Notes: generated by a model from the sequence alone, not told the origin. Positions 51,743-59,892 are shown, numbered from the stretch's first letter. The stretch is 64,000 bases of DNA from Streptomyces shenzhenensis (GCF_021462265.1 NZ_JAJONF010000025.1:62001-126000), one strand, 5' to 3'. Made by a program: numbers and translations.

Positions 51743-54091
51743 GTGGTGGATCAGCTGACGCAGCACGATCCGCGGCGGATCGGGCCGTTCGAGGTGCTGG
51801 GACGGCTGGGGGCCGGCGGCATGGGGCTGGTCTATCTGGCACGCTCGGCGTCCGGCCGGCGCGTGGCGATCAAGACCGTCCGGACCGAGCTCGCCGAGGA
51901 CCAGCTGTTCCGGGTCCGCTTCACGCGCGAGGTGGAGGCGGCCCGCGCGGTCTCCGGCTTCTACACGGCGGCCGTCGTCGACGCCGACCCGCGCGCCGCC
52001 GTGCCGTGGCTGGCGACCGCCTACGTGCCGGCGCCCTCCCTCGAAGAGATAGTGAACGACTGCGGCCCGCTCCCGGCCCAGGCGGTCCGCTGGCTCGCGG
52101 CGGGCGTCGCCGAGGCGCTCCAGTCGATCCACGGCGCCGGACTCGTCCACCGTGACCTCAAGCCCTCCAACGTCCTCGTCGTCGAGGACGGCCCCCGGGT
52201 CATCGACTTCGGAATCGCCTCCGGTGTCTCGAACACCCGGCTGACGATGACGAACGTCGCGGTCGGCACGCCCGCCTACATGTCGCCGGAGCAGGCGAAG
52301 GACTCCCGGTCCGTGACCGGCGCGAGCGACGTCTTCTCCCTCGGCTCCATGCTCGTCTTCGCCGCCACCGGCCACCCGCCCTTCCACGGCGCCAACCCGG
52401 TCGAGACCGTCTTCATGCTGCTGCGCGAGGGCCCGGACCTCGAAGGCCTCCCGGACGAACTGCGCCCCCTCATCGAGTCCTGCATGCAGATGGAGGCCGC
52501 CGCCCGCCCCAACCCGGCCGACCTCCAGGCCCAGCTCGCCCCCCACCTGTTCGGCTCCGGCTCCGACGACAGCGGTACGGCGTCCGCCTGGCTGCCCGAG
52601 AAGGCGGTCGGGCTGATCGAGTCCCGCCGCGGTGGCCGCCCGGCCGTGAAACCCTCCGCCGCCCCGTCCGGCCCCCGCGGCGGCGGCCGCCCCGCGGTCC
52701 CCCCGCCGCCCTCCTACGACCCCGCGCCCCCGGTCCCGGCCCCGGTCCCCGCCGGCGCCCCCGACGCCGGCCCGATCCGCCTCGCCGGCGCCCAGGTGCC
52801 GATCGGCCCCGGCCCGCGCGTCGCCGACGCCCGCGCCGCCGCCGTGAAGGCGCCTCCGCCCGAGGCCGGCCTGGTGGCCAGCTGGTCGCGCCCGCACCCC
52901 GGCGTCAACGGCGCCGACCCCGCCGTACCGCCGGTCCCCGCCCTGCCCCCGGAGACGGCGTCCGGCTGGCGGCCCTGGCGGTTCCGGATGTCCAACGACG
53001 TCTGGGGCACCCCGGCCGTCGACGGCGACCTCGTCTACGTCACCTCCTTCGAGGTGCACGCCCTCGACGTGGCCACCGGCCGCCGCCGCTTCAAGACGCG
53101 CGACGTCGCCTGGTCCATGGCGGTCGCGGACGGCCGTATCCACGCCTCCGACGGCCCCACCCTGTTCGCCGTGGAGGCCCGCGAGGGCGGCGACCTGTGG
53201 CGGCTGTCCACCGACGCCTGGGTGTACGCCCTCAAGGCCGACCGCGGCACCCTCGTCACCGGCACCCGGGGCGGCGGCGTCCAGGCCTGGGAGGCGTCCA
53301 CCGGGCGGAAGCTCTGGGAACTGTCGGGTGCCCAGACCGACTTCGAGGTCCCCGAGTCCGGCCCCGCCCTGCACGACGGCACGGTCTACGTCTGGCAGGA
53401 CGCGAGACTGCGCGCCCTCGACGCCCGCACCGGCGACGAACGGTGGTCCTACCCCATCGGCGACGCGGCCTCCTGCGGCGGCGTCCCGGTCCGCCTCACC
53501 CACGCCGACGACGGCTTCGTGTACGCCTCCGCGGGCACCCGCGTCATCGCCCTCGACACCGCGACCGGGCGCGTGCGCTGGCACTTCGAGGCCCCGGCCG
53601 TCTTCCTCTCCCCGCCCGCCTTCGTCCCCGGCCCCGCCGTCACCGGCGGCGGCATCTACCTCGCCGACTACCTCGGCACCGTCTACGCCCTCGACGCCAC
53701 CGACGGCCGCGACCGCTGGCGCATCGCGACGGAGGCCCGCGCCTCCATCGAGCCGGTGCTCGTCGCCGCCGGCCACGTCCACGTCGGCAGCGGCAAGGGG
53801 CTCTACACCCTGGACGCGGTCACCGGCACACCCAAGTGGCGCTTCCAGGCGGGCGGCGACGTGGTGGGCGCCCCGGCGGTGGCCGAGGGCCGCATCCACT
53901 TCGGTTCGACGGACCACCTGCTGTACACCCTGAAGGCCGACGACGGCCGCCTGCGCTGGAAGCTGGCGACGGGCGGGGAGATCACCGGGTCGCCGCTGGT
54001 GCGCGACGGGGTGGTGTACGCGTGCAGCAAGGACCGGTGCGTTTATGCCTTGGACGCCGAGAAGGGCACCGGTACGGCACGGACCGCGTGA
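51743..54091 (+). CDS. afsK: Serine/threonine protein kinase AfsK
   Basis: A 782-residue kinase controlling AfsR phosphorylation and hyphal branching in Streptomyces. The N-terminal kinase domain (about residues 15-270) has the glycine loop GAGGMG, Lys44 in VAIKTV, HRDLKPSN at 136, DFG at 155 and the activation-loop Thr168 (NTRLTMT), the residue known to be autophosphorylated in S. coelicolor. A Pro/Ala/Gly-rich linker covers 300-410, and the C-terminal 370 residues are PQQ-like beta-propeller repeats (GDLVYVTSFEVHALDVATG, GRIHFGSTDHLLYTLKADDG). No transmembrane helix is seen. GTG at 51743 follows GGGGAGG. A 24-bp hairpin ends the gene. Confidence 0.95.
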   Translation: MVDQLTQHDPRRIGPFEVLGRLGAGGMGLVYLARSASGRRVAIKTVRTELAEDQLFRVRFTREVEAARAVSGFYTAAVVDADPRAAVPWLATAYVPAPSLEEIVNDCGPLPAQAVRWLAAGVAEALQSIHGAGLVHRDLKPSNVLVVEDGPRVIDFGIASGVSNTRLTMTNVAVGTPAYMSPEQAKDSRSVTGASDVFSLGSMLVFAATGHPPFHGANPVETVFMLLREGPDLEGLPDELRPLIESCMQMEAAARPNPADLQAQLAPHLFGSGSDDSGTASAWLPEKAVGLIESRRGGRPAVKPSAAPSGPRGGGRPAVPPPPSYDPAPPVPAPVPAGAPDAGPIRLAGAQVPIGPGPRVADARAAAVKAPPPEAGLVASWSRPHPGVNGADPAVPPVPALPPETASGWRPWRFRMSNDVWGTPAVDGDLVYVTSFEVHALDVATGRRRFKTRDVAWSMAVADGRIHASDGPTLFAVEAREGGDLWRLSTDAWVYALKADRGTLVTGTRGGGVQAWEASTGRKLWELSGAQTDFEVPESGPALHDGTVYVWQDARLRALDARTGDERWSYPIGDAASCGGVPVRLTHADDGFVYASAGTRVIALDTATGRVRWHFEAPAVFLSPPAFVPGPAVTGGGIYLADYLGTVYALDATDGRDRWRIATEARASIEPVLVAAGHVHVGSGKGLYTLDAVTGTPKWRFQAGGDVVGAPAVAEGRIHFGSTDHLLYTLKADDGRLRWKLATGGEITGSPLVRDGVVYACSKDRCVYALDAEKGTGTARTA

Positions 54092-54142
54092 GCGCCGTGA
54101 GGGCGCGCGCCGCAGGGCCCCCGCAGGTCCGTCGTGGCTTGT

Positions 54143-54215
54143 CGCGCAGTTCCCCGCGCCCCTGAAGGGGCGCTGGCGCAGCGCCCTGCTTTTCAGGGGC
54201 GCGGGGAACTGCGCG
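54143..54215. terminator. 24-bp inverted repeat terminator after afsK
   Basis: Perfect arms from CGCGCAGTTCCCCGCGCCCC on to CTGAA (54143-54166) pair with 54192-54215. The 25-base loop contains GGCGCT/AGCGCC. It separates afsK from the convergent crotonase operon and is the best-preserved palindromic copy of the GCGCAGTTCC element in the window. Confidence 0.8.
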
Positions 54216-54277
54216 AACGGCCACGACGGGCCCGCAGTCGCGTGGCGGCAGTCAGTGACACCCCTCTGGGCGGTGTC

Positions 54278-55054
54278 TCAGCGGGTACGAGGGACGGTGC
54301 CGCGCTCCCGGTCGGCGAACAGCTCCGACTGGCGCTCGCCGGGCAGGTTGCCCAGGGTGATCAGGTGCGGCGCCTGGGCCCACCCCCGCTCCCGGTCCGC
54401 CCCCTTCGCCGCCCACAGCGCCCGTACGCTGCCCTGCACACCCTCCGTCGGATACCCGGCGATCACGGTCGCGCACCGCACGGCCGCCGCCGGCGCCTCC
54501 CCGGCGGGCGTCACCTCGGACACCAGCCCCACCTCGTACGCCCTGCGCGCCCCCATCCGCTCGGCGTTGCCCATGAGCACCATCCGGGCCACCTCCCCGT
54601 ACGGCATCCGCTGCGCCATCAGCACCGACTCGTAGGCGCTGACCATGCCGTAGGAGGTGTGCGGGTCGAAGAAGGCCGCCGTCTCGTCGGCGATCACGAA
54701 GTCGCACTCGCCCAGCAGGTAGAAGGCGCCCCCGCAGGCCATCCCGGCCACGGCGGCGATCACCGGCTTCCACAGGTCGTTCGACTTCGGCCCGACGGCG
54801 ATCAGCGGATCGTCCTGGCTGTACGGCGAGGACGGCTGCGGCACGACGGCGTCCCGGTCGAGCCCGGTGCTGAAGGCGCGCCCGCCGGCCCCGGTGAGGA
54901 CGACCGCCCGGACGGTGTCGTCGAAGCGCAGCGCCCGCCAGGCGGCGGAGAGCTCGGCGGCCGTCGCGAGGTCGATGGCGTTGAGCCTCGCGGGGCGGTC
55001 GAGGGTGAGGACGGCGACCCCGCTCTCCTTGTCGGTGTCCAGCCGCAGGCTCAC
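54278..55054 (-). CDS. Enoyl-CoA hydratase/isomerase family protein
   Basis: A 258-residue crotonase. GGRAFSTGLDRDA is the first oxyanion loop and VAGMACGGAFYLLGECDFVIA the second, with the sequence FFDPHTSYGMVSAYE where hydratases carry the catalytic Glu (a Glu is nearby). GTG at 55054 overlaps the DUF35 stop (GTGA). It is the last gene of a thiolase-DUF35-crotonase operon. Probably hydrates the enoyl-CoA that the thiolase/DUF35 pair then cleaves. Confidence 0.83.
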   Translation of the reverse strand: MSLRLDTDKESGVAVLTLDRPARLNAIDLATAAELSAAWRALRFDDTVRAVVLTGAGGRAFSTGLDRDAVVPQPSSPYSQDDPLIAVGPKSNDLWKPVIAAVAGMACGGAFYLLGECDFVIADETAAFFDPHTSYGMVSAYESVLMAQRMPYGEVARMVLMGNAERMGARRAYEVGLVSEVTPAGEAPAAAVRCATVIAGYPTEGVQGSVRALWAAKGADRERGWAQAPHLITLGNLPGERQSELFADRERGTVPRTR

Positions 55055-55464
55055 GGACGCTCCAGGACCCACTGCGGCAGACCGTCCGCGAAGACCGCCT
55101 GCACCCGGGCGCCGATCCTGATCCGGTCCGGCGGGAGGGAGTCGAGCGGGGCTCCCGCTCCGCTCACCACGTTCCCCACCATCCGCACCCGGGGCGCGTC
55201 GTCCAGTTCCACGACGACGACGTTGTACGGCGCCTGGGCGGCGTAGTCGGGCAGGAGCGGCGGGTGCGGGACGACGTACGACCAGATCCGGCCCCGTCCG
55301 CTCGTCGGCCGCCACTCGCTCGCGAAGGACTGGCAGTGCGGGCAGCAGGGCCGGGGCGGAAAGCGGGGTTCGCCGCAGTCGGCGCAGGCCTGGACGCGGA
55401 GTTCGCCGCGGGCCGCGTACTCCCAGAAGGGGGCGCCGTCGGTGTCGGTGGCCGGTCGCAGCAT
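55051..55464 (-). CDS. DUF35 OB-fold zinc-ribbon protein (aldolase partner)
   Basis: A 137-residue DUF35 protein. Zinc ribbon CADCGEPRFPPRPCCPHC near residues 27-45, then an OB fold (RGRIWSYVVPHPP, APYNVVVVELDDAPRVRMVGNV). One base separates the upstream thiolase stop from its ATG, and its stop overlaps the crotonase start, so all three are made together. It is the expected partner of the thiolase-like protein in a ChsH2-Ltp2-like complex. Confidence 0.88.
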   Translation of the reverse strand: MLRPATDTDGAPFWEYAARGELRVQACADCGEPRFPPRPCCPHCQSFASEWRPTSGRGRIWSYVVPHPPLLPDYAAQAPYNVVVVELDDAPRVRMVGNVVSGAGAPLDSLPPDRIRIGARVQAVFADGLPQWVLERP

Positions 55465-55465
55465 C

Positions 55466-56629
55466 TCAGCTCCGGTTGGTGAGGAGGAGGGCGGAGGTCG
55501 GGACGCCCTCGCCGGCGGTGACCAGGCAGGTGGCGGCCCCCGGCACCTGGGCGGTGCTGGTGCCGCGCAACTGCTTGACGCCCTCGGTGATGAGGTTGAA
55601 CCCGTGCACGTAGGCCTCGGAGAGCCCGCCGCCCCCGGTGTTGATGGGCAGCCGCCCGCCGATCTCCAGCGCCCCCTGCTCGGTGAACGCCCCGCCCTCC
55701 CCGCGCCCGCAGAAGCCGTAGCCCTCCAGGGAGAGCGGGATCAGCGCGGTGAACGCGTCGTAGATCTGGGCGACGTCGACGTCCTCGGGGGTGAGGTCGG
55801 CGTGCTTCCACAGGTGGCGGGCGGCGGTCCAGGCGGGACCGGTGAGCGGGTCGTCGTTCCAGTAGTTGACCATGCCGTGGTGCTGGGCGGGCAGGCCCTG
55901 GGCGGCCGAGTGGACGTAGACCGGGGTCCGCCGGCAGTCCCGGGCCCGTTCGCTGCTGACCACCACACACGCCAGGGCCCCGTCCGTCTCCAGGCAGTTG
56001 TCGAAGAGGCAGAGGGGCTCGCTGATCCACCGGGAGGTCATGTACATCTCGCGGGTGAGGGGGCGGTCGTACATGACGGCGGCGGGGTTCTGGTTGGCGC
56101 GGTTGCGGCAGGCGAGGGCGACGTTGAAGAGATGGTCGCGGGTGGCGCCGTACTCGTGCATGTAGCGGCGGGTGAGCATGGCTATCTCGTCGGCGGGCCG
56201 GAGCAGGCCGAAGGGGCGGGTCCACTGGGCGGGGGTCGGGAGCTGGACGGTGGTGTTGGTCCAGGGCCGGGGCCCGGACCCCCGCTTCCGGGACCGCCAC
56301 GCCACCCCCACGGTGGCCTGGCCGGAGGCGATGGCCGCGGCGAGGTGCGCGACGGTCGCACAGGAGCCGCCGCCCCCGTACCCCACCTTGCTGAAGAAGG
56401 TCAGATCCCCGAGCCCGACCGCCTTCGCCAGCTCCACCTCGTCGGTCTCCTCCATGGTGAAGGAGGCGAGGGCGTCGACCTCGCCGGGCGCGATGCCGGC
56501 GTCGTCGAGGGCGGCGAGGACGGCCCGGCAGGCGAGGGTCTTCTCGTCCTCGCCGAGCCGTTTGGCGAAGGGGGTCTGCCCGATCCCGACGATGGCGGTG
56601 GCGTCCTTGATGCCTCTGAGACCGGCCAT
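55466..56629 (-). CDS. SCP2/Ltp2-type thiolase-like protein
   Basis: A 387-residue thiolase-fold protein with FSKVGYGGGGSCATVAHLA where thiolases place the nucleophile, and QIYDAFTALIPLSLEGYGFCG and TGGGGLSEAYVHGFN near the C terminus. The YDAF block is like that of Ltp2-type retro-aldolases. It leads the thiolase-DUF35-crotonase operon and faces the FadD3-like ligase across paired operators. It is a paralogue of the protein at 46525, sharing the YDAF and GGGL blocks. Likely cleaves a beta-hydroxyacyl- or beta-ketoacyl-CoA. Confidence 0.86.
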   Translation of the reverse strand: MAGLRGIKDATAIVGIGQTPFAKRLGEDEKTLACRAVLAALDDAGIAPGEVDALASFTMEETDEVELAKAVGLGDLTFFSKVGYGGGGSCATVAHLAAAIASGQATVGVAWRSRKRGSGPRPWTNTTVQLPTPAQWTRPFGLLRPADEIAMLTRRYMHEYGATRDHLFNVALACRNRANQNPAAVMYDRPLTREMYMTSRWISEPLCLFDNCLETDGALACVVVSSERARDCRRTPVYVHSAAQGLPAQHHGMVNYWNDDPLTGPAWTAARHLWKHADLTPEDVDVAQIYDAFTALIPLSLEGYGFCGRGEGGAFTEQGALEIGGRLPINTGGGGLSEAYVHGFNLITEGVKQLRGTSTAQVPGAATCLVTAGEGVPTSALLLTNRS

Positions 56630-56659
56630 GTCCCCGCACCTCCACGGCAGTCGCGGTTT

Positions 56660-56676
56660 GCTGACAGGCCGTCAGG
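56660..56676. promoter_or_regulatory. CTGACG operator 11
   Basis: GCTGACAGGCCGTCAGG: 11 of 14 half-site bases match. It lies 30 bases upstream of the thiolase start. Confidence 0.66.
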
Positions 56677-56686
56677 CTACCGCTAA

Positions 56687-56703
56687 TCTGACGGACAGTC
56701 AGC
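56687..56703. promoter_or_regulatory. CTGACG operator 12
   Basis: TCTGACGGACAGTCAGC: perfect left half and 5 of 7 in the right half. Centre 27 bp from operator 11. It is next to an ATG at 56705 and 22 bases ahead of the preferred ligase start. Confidence 0.7.
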
Positions 56704-56725
56704 TATGCGTCCGGGGAGGCCGGTT

Positions 56726-58315
56726 GTGCGCGGTGACATGGAGTGGGGGACCGTTCCGGGGCTGGTGCGGTCGGCGGCGAAGCGGTACGCGGACGTCGAG
56801 GCGGTGGTGGACGGCCGGACCCGGATCACCTACGCCGAGCTGGGCGCCCGGGTGGAACGGGCGGCGGCCGCCTGCCTGGCCGCCGGCGTCGGGGCGGGCG
56901 ACCGGGTGGGCATCTGGGCGCCGAACTCGCTCGACTGGATCGTCGCGGCGCTGGGCGCGGTGTCGGCGGGCGGGGTGCTGGTCCCGCTGAACACCCGCTT
57001 CAAGGGCAAGGAGGCGGCGGACGTGCTGCGCAGGAGCGGGGCCCGGCTGCTCTTCGTGACGGGGACGTTCCTGGGGACCTCGTACGTGGCGTCGCTGCGG
57101 CGGGCGGCGGGGGAGGGAGCCGGGGACGGCCAGGTGCCGCTGCCGGGTCTGCCCGGCCTGCGGGACGTGGTGGTGCTGTCGGAGGACGCGCCGGCCGGCT
57201 TCCGCACCTGGAAGGACTTCCTGGCGGCCGGAGAGGGCGTCGGCGCCGGCCAGGTCGCCGCCCGTGCGGCGGAGCTGGACGGCACCTGCCTCTCCGACAT
57301 CATCTTCACGTCCGGTACGACGGGCCGCCCGAAGGGCGCGATGATCACCCACGCGCAGACGCTCCGCGCGTACGAGATCTGGGCGGACCTGGCGGGCCTG
57401 CGGAACGGTGACCGCTACCTGATCGTCAACCCGTTCTTCCACACCTTCGGTTACAAGGCCGGGGTGATCGCGTGCCTGATGCGCGGGGCGACGATGATCC
57501 CGCAGCCGGTGTTCAGCGTGGAGACGGTCCTGGCGAACGTCGCCGCGGAGCGGGTGTCGGTGCTGCCCGGCCCGCCGACCCTGCACCAGTCGCTCCTGGA
57601 CCACCCGGCCAGGGACGCCCACGACCTCTCCGCCCTGCGGCTGGTGGTGACGGGCGCGGCCGTCGTACCCCTCCGCCTCGTGGAGCGGCTGCGCGGCGAA
57701 CTCGGCGTCGAGACGGTCCTCACCGCCTACGGCCTCTCCGAGGCGAGCGGGATCGTGACGATGTGCCGCCGGGGCGACGATCCGACGGTGATCGCGTCGA
57801 CGTCGGGGCGGGCGATACCCGGGACGCAGGTGCGGGTGGACGAGGCCGGGGAGGTGCTGGTCCGCGGCTTCAACGTCATGCGCGGCTACTTCGAGGACGC
57901 GGCGGCGACGGCCGAGACGCTCACGGAGGACGGCTGGCTGCGCACCGGCGACGTCGGCGTGCTGGACCCGGACGGCAACCTCCGCATCACCGACCGCCTG
58001 AAGGACATGTTCATCGTCGGCGGCTTCAACGCCTACCCGGCGGAGATAGAGCAACTGCTGGGCCTGCACCCGGAGGTGGCGGACGTCGCGGTGATCGGCG
58101 TACCGGACGGGCGGCTCGGCGAGGTCGGCAAGGCGTTCGTGGTGCGGCGGGCGGGAGCGGTGCTGACGTCCGACGACCTGATCGCCTGGGCCCGCCGCGA
58201 GATGGCGAACTACAAGGTCCCGAGGACCGTCGAGTTCGTCCGAGAGCTCCCCCGCAACGCTGGCGGAAAGGTCCTGAAGGGCGAACTCAGGACAGGCGAC
58301 CGGGCCGCTCGTTGA
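56726..58315 (+). CDS. AMP-forming acyl-CoA ligase (FadD3-like)
   Basis: A 529-residue adenylating ligase. Motifs: phosphate loop FTSGTTGRPKGAM, PFFHTFGYKAG, AYGLSEASG, RTGDVGVLDPDGNL, RLKDMFIVGGFNAYPAEIE and Lys in PRNAGGKVLKGEL. The sequence is close in style to FadD3/FadD35-type ligases that activate steroid ring remnants and other alicyclic acids. GTG at 56726 is chosen because GGGGAGG lies five bases upstream; ATG at 56705 would start right after operator 12. Divergent from the thiolase operon and in the same regulon. Confidence 0.87.
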   Translation: MRGDMEWGTVPGLVRSAAKRYADVEAVVDGRTRITYAELGARVERAAAACLAAGVGAGDRVGIWAPNSLDWIVAALGAVSAGGVLVPLNTRFKGKEAADVLRRSGARLLFVTGTFLGTSYVASLRRAAGEGAGDGQVPLPGLPGLRDVVVLSEDAPAGFRTWKDFLAAGEGVGAGQVAARAAELDGTCLSDIIFTSGTTGRPKGAMITHAQTLRAYEIWADLAGLRNGDRYLIVNPFFHTFGYKAGVIACLMRGATMIPQPVFSVETVLANVAAERVSVLPGPPTLHQSLLDHPARDAHDLSALRLVVTGAAVVPLRLVERLRGELGVETVLTAYGLSEASGIVTMCRRGDDPTVIASTSGRAIPGTQVRVDEAGEVLVRGFNVMRGYFEDAAATAETLTEDGWLRTGDVGVLDPDGNLRITDRLKDMFIVGGFNAYPAEIEQLLGLHPEVADVAVIGVPDGRLGEVGKAFVVRRAGAVLTSDDLIAWARREMANYKVPRTVEFVRELPRNAGGKVLKGELRTGDRAAR

Positions 58316-58695
58316 CATGCGCCCGCGGGCGCGGCCTGACGGCCCGAAGGCGCGGCTCCGAAGGCGGCTCCGAAGGCGCCGTCCCGAAGACACGGCCCCC
58401 AAGGCGCGGCCCCCAAGACGCGGTTGGAAGATATGGGCCATCCCCCCCCGCAGCGACCTGCGACATTGCCACCCCCCGCTTGCCCATATCTTCCCATCCC
58501 GGGTGAGCTGTTACCGGTGCGGCCGACCTGGCTCGGGCGACTGGTCGCGGTGGCACTCACCGCAGGCCCTGAGTCGTCCCTGCGGGCCGCCATTCACGAG
58601 CGGTGACGCCCGGCTTACGGGCGAGGTGGGACCCGCCCACGGCCCGGGCGAGCGGTCCGGCCGAACGCGGGTACACCGACCGGGGCGGCGAACGG
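58316..58695. other. 380-base intergenic region with degenerate CCGAAGGCGCGGC repeats
   Basis: Between convergent genes. Bases 58335-58425 are short imperfect tandem units (GGCGCGGCTCCGAAG and CGGCCCCCAAGGCG types). They are followed by the 13-bp inverted repeat at 58426-58494. No gene is seen. Confidence 0.5.
58426..58494. repeat. 13-bp inverted repeat around a 43-base spacer
   Basis: GGAAGATATGGGC (58426-58438) and GCCCATATCTTCC (58482-58494) are exact reverse complements. They are A/T-rich for this genome. They could act as a two-site operator or a long-loop hairpin between convergent genes. Confidence 0.7.
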
Positions 58696-59631
58696 TCACC
58701 GCTGGTCGGCGGCGAGTGCGTCAAGGGCAGCCCGGATCTCCTCGATCATGCGGGCGGGCCGGTGGAAGACGTCCTCAGCGCCGAAGCGGAGCAGGCTGCG
58801 GATTTCGGCGGATCGGAGGATCTGGTTGAAGCGGGTCATGTCCCGTCGATGGGAGTCGCGGGTGCCGTGGTAGGTGTAACCCTCGATCTCCACCCCCAGC
58901 CCCTCCTTCCGGAAGAGGAAGTCGAGGAAGCGGGGGCGGCCGTCCGGGGTGCGTACCTCGGCCTGGCTCTCGGGGCGGAGCCCGGCGTCGTACATGCGCA
59001 GCCGGGCGACGGTCTCGGCGGGCGAGCCGGCGAGCGGGTCGGTCAACCGCAGCCGTTCCCGGCCGCCTCTCGCACGCCGTGGCATCGCTTCGAGGGCGTT
59101 CGCGATCGAAGCAGGACCGAGGATCGGGGGACGGCGGAGCCGCCCGACCCTCCGGTGGGAGAGGGCCGAGTCCACGGCTACGACCGCTTCGTCCCGTGGG
59201 CTGTCCCGGAGCAGGTCGGCGAGCGTGCGGGCAGGTGGGGTGAGCCGCAGCCCCTGCCGTTCCCACACGTCCTGAGTGCTGAGCGGGAGTCGGTGTACGC
59301 GTACGCCGCTGCCCACGCGACGGATGCTCAGCTGCGGGTCCGTGAACTCCAGGGGCGCGTCGGAGGCGCCGCTCAGGGTCTCGATGCGCCAGATCGGCGC
59401 CGCCGAGAGGTGGCTCACGACCAGCCGGGGTTCGAGGAGCTGCACTGCCCGCAGCCGGGTGAGCAGGTCGGGGTCGCGCCCGGGCTCGGCCCAGGCGCCG
59501 TACCGGAGCCGTGTCCAGCCCTCGTCCCGTAGCGCACGTGTCAGACTCCGCCGGGGCCAGCCGGCCGCGACGGCCCGTGAGGTGAGGAGGATGCCCAACT
59601 CCGTCAGCGTGCGTAAGTCCCTGCGTTCCAC
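58696..59631 (-). CDS. DUF559/endonuclease-like domain protein with winged-helix start
   Basis: A 311-residue protein. The N-terminal part (residues 1-60, LTELGILLTSRAVAAGWPRRSLTRALRDEGW) resembles AbiEi antitoxin winged helices; the C-terminal part (RPRFLDFLFRKEGLGVEIEGYTYHG...RRDMTRFNQILRSAEI) matches the DUF559/very-short-patch-repair endonuclease fold with Asp and Glu ligands. Such proteins are common in actinobacteria without a known role. GTG at 59631 is assumed; a TTG at 59679 is also in frame. No toxin gene is next to it. Confidence 0.72.
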   Translation of the reverse strand: MERRDLRTLTELGILLTSRAVAAGWPRRSLTRALRDEGWTRLRYGAWAEPGRDPDLLTRLRAVQLLEPRLVVSHLSAAPIWRIETLSGASDAPLEFTDPQLSIRRVGSGVRVHRLPLSTQDVWERQGLRLTPPARTLADLLRDSPRDEAVVAVDSALSHRRVGRLRRPPILGPASIANALEAMPRRARGGRERLRLTDPLAGSPAETVARLRMYDAGLRPESQAEVRTPDGRPRFLDFLFRKEGLGVEIEGYTYHGTRDSHRRDMTRFNQILRSAEIRSLLRFGAEDVFHRPARMIEEIRAALDALAADQR

Positions 59632-59688
59632 CCGGTGAAGATCGCAGATTCCCGGAATCGCCGCCCGGCCTGTGGACAACTCGTGGGT

Positions 59689-59892
59689 TCAGCCCTTCAG
59701 AGAGCCGAGAAAGGCGGTCCAGGCGAGCGGACGGAAGAGAAGGACAGAGCCGTCCTGGTCCTTCTTCGAGTCACGGACGGGGACCACGTCCGGGTGCGGG
59801 GCGGCGACCTCGACGCACTCGCCGCCGCTGCCGTTGCTGTAACTGCTCCTGCGCCACACGGCGTTGCTCAGGTCAATCCCGGTGCTTGCCAT
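59689..59892 (-). CDS. DUF397 small protein (WhiJ partner)
   Basis: A 67-residue protein with the DUF397 pattern WRRSSYSNGSGGECVEVA...VPVRDSKKDQDGSVLLF...W. It overlaps the helix-turn-helix regulator gene by 20 bases, the usual Streptomyces arrangement in which the small protein modulates the regulator or forms a toxin-antitoxin-like pair with it. Start ATG 59892. Confidence 0.9.
   Translation of the reverse strand: MASTGIDLSNAVWRRSSYSNGSGGECVEVAAPHPDVVPVRDSKKDQDGSVLLFRPLAWTAFLGSLKG

Noticed and set aside
51587..53917. 776-codon minus-strand frame opposite afsK
   Set aside because: Shadow frame of a well-identified kinase gene with repetitive Gly/Val/Arg composition.
17728..58315. Secondary-metabolite biosynthetic cluster
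   Set aside because: There are ligases and thiolase-like proteins but no ketosynthase with an acyl carrier protein, no NRPS module, and no terpene or RiPP enzyme. The set is catabolic in character.
58696..59892. Toxin-antitoxin or defence system from the AbiEi-like/DUF559 and DUF397 genes
   Set aside because: No AbiEii-type toxin or other defence gene is adjacent, and the DUF397 gene belongs with the WhiJ-like regulator it overlaps.
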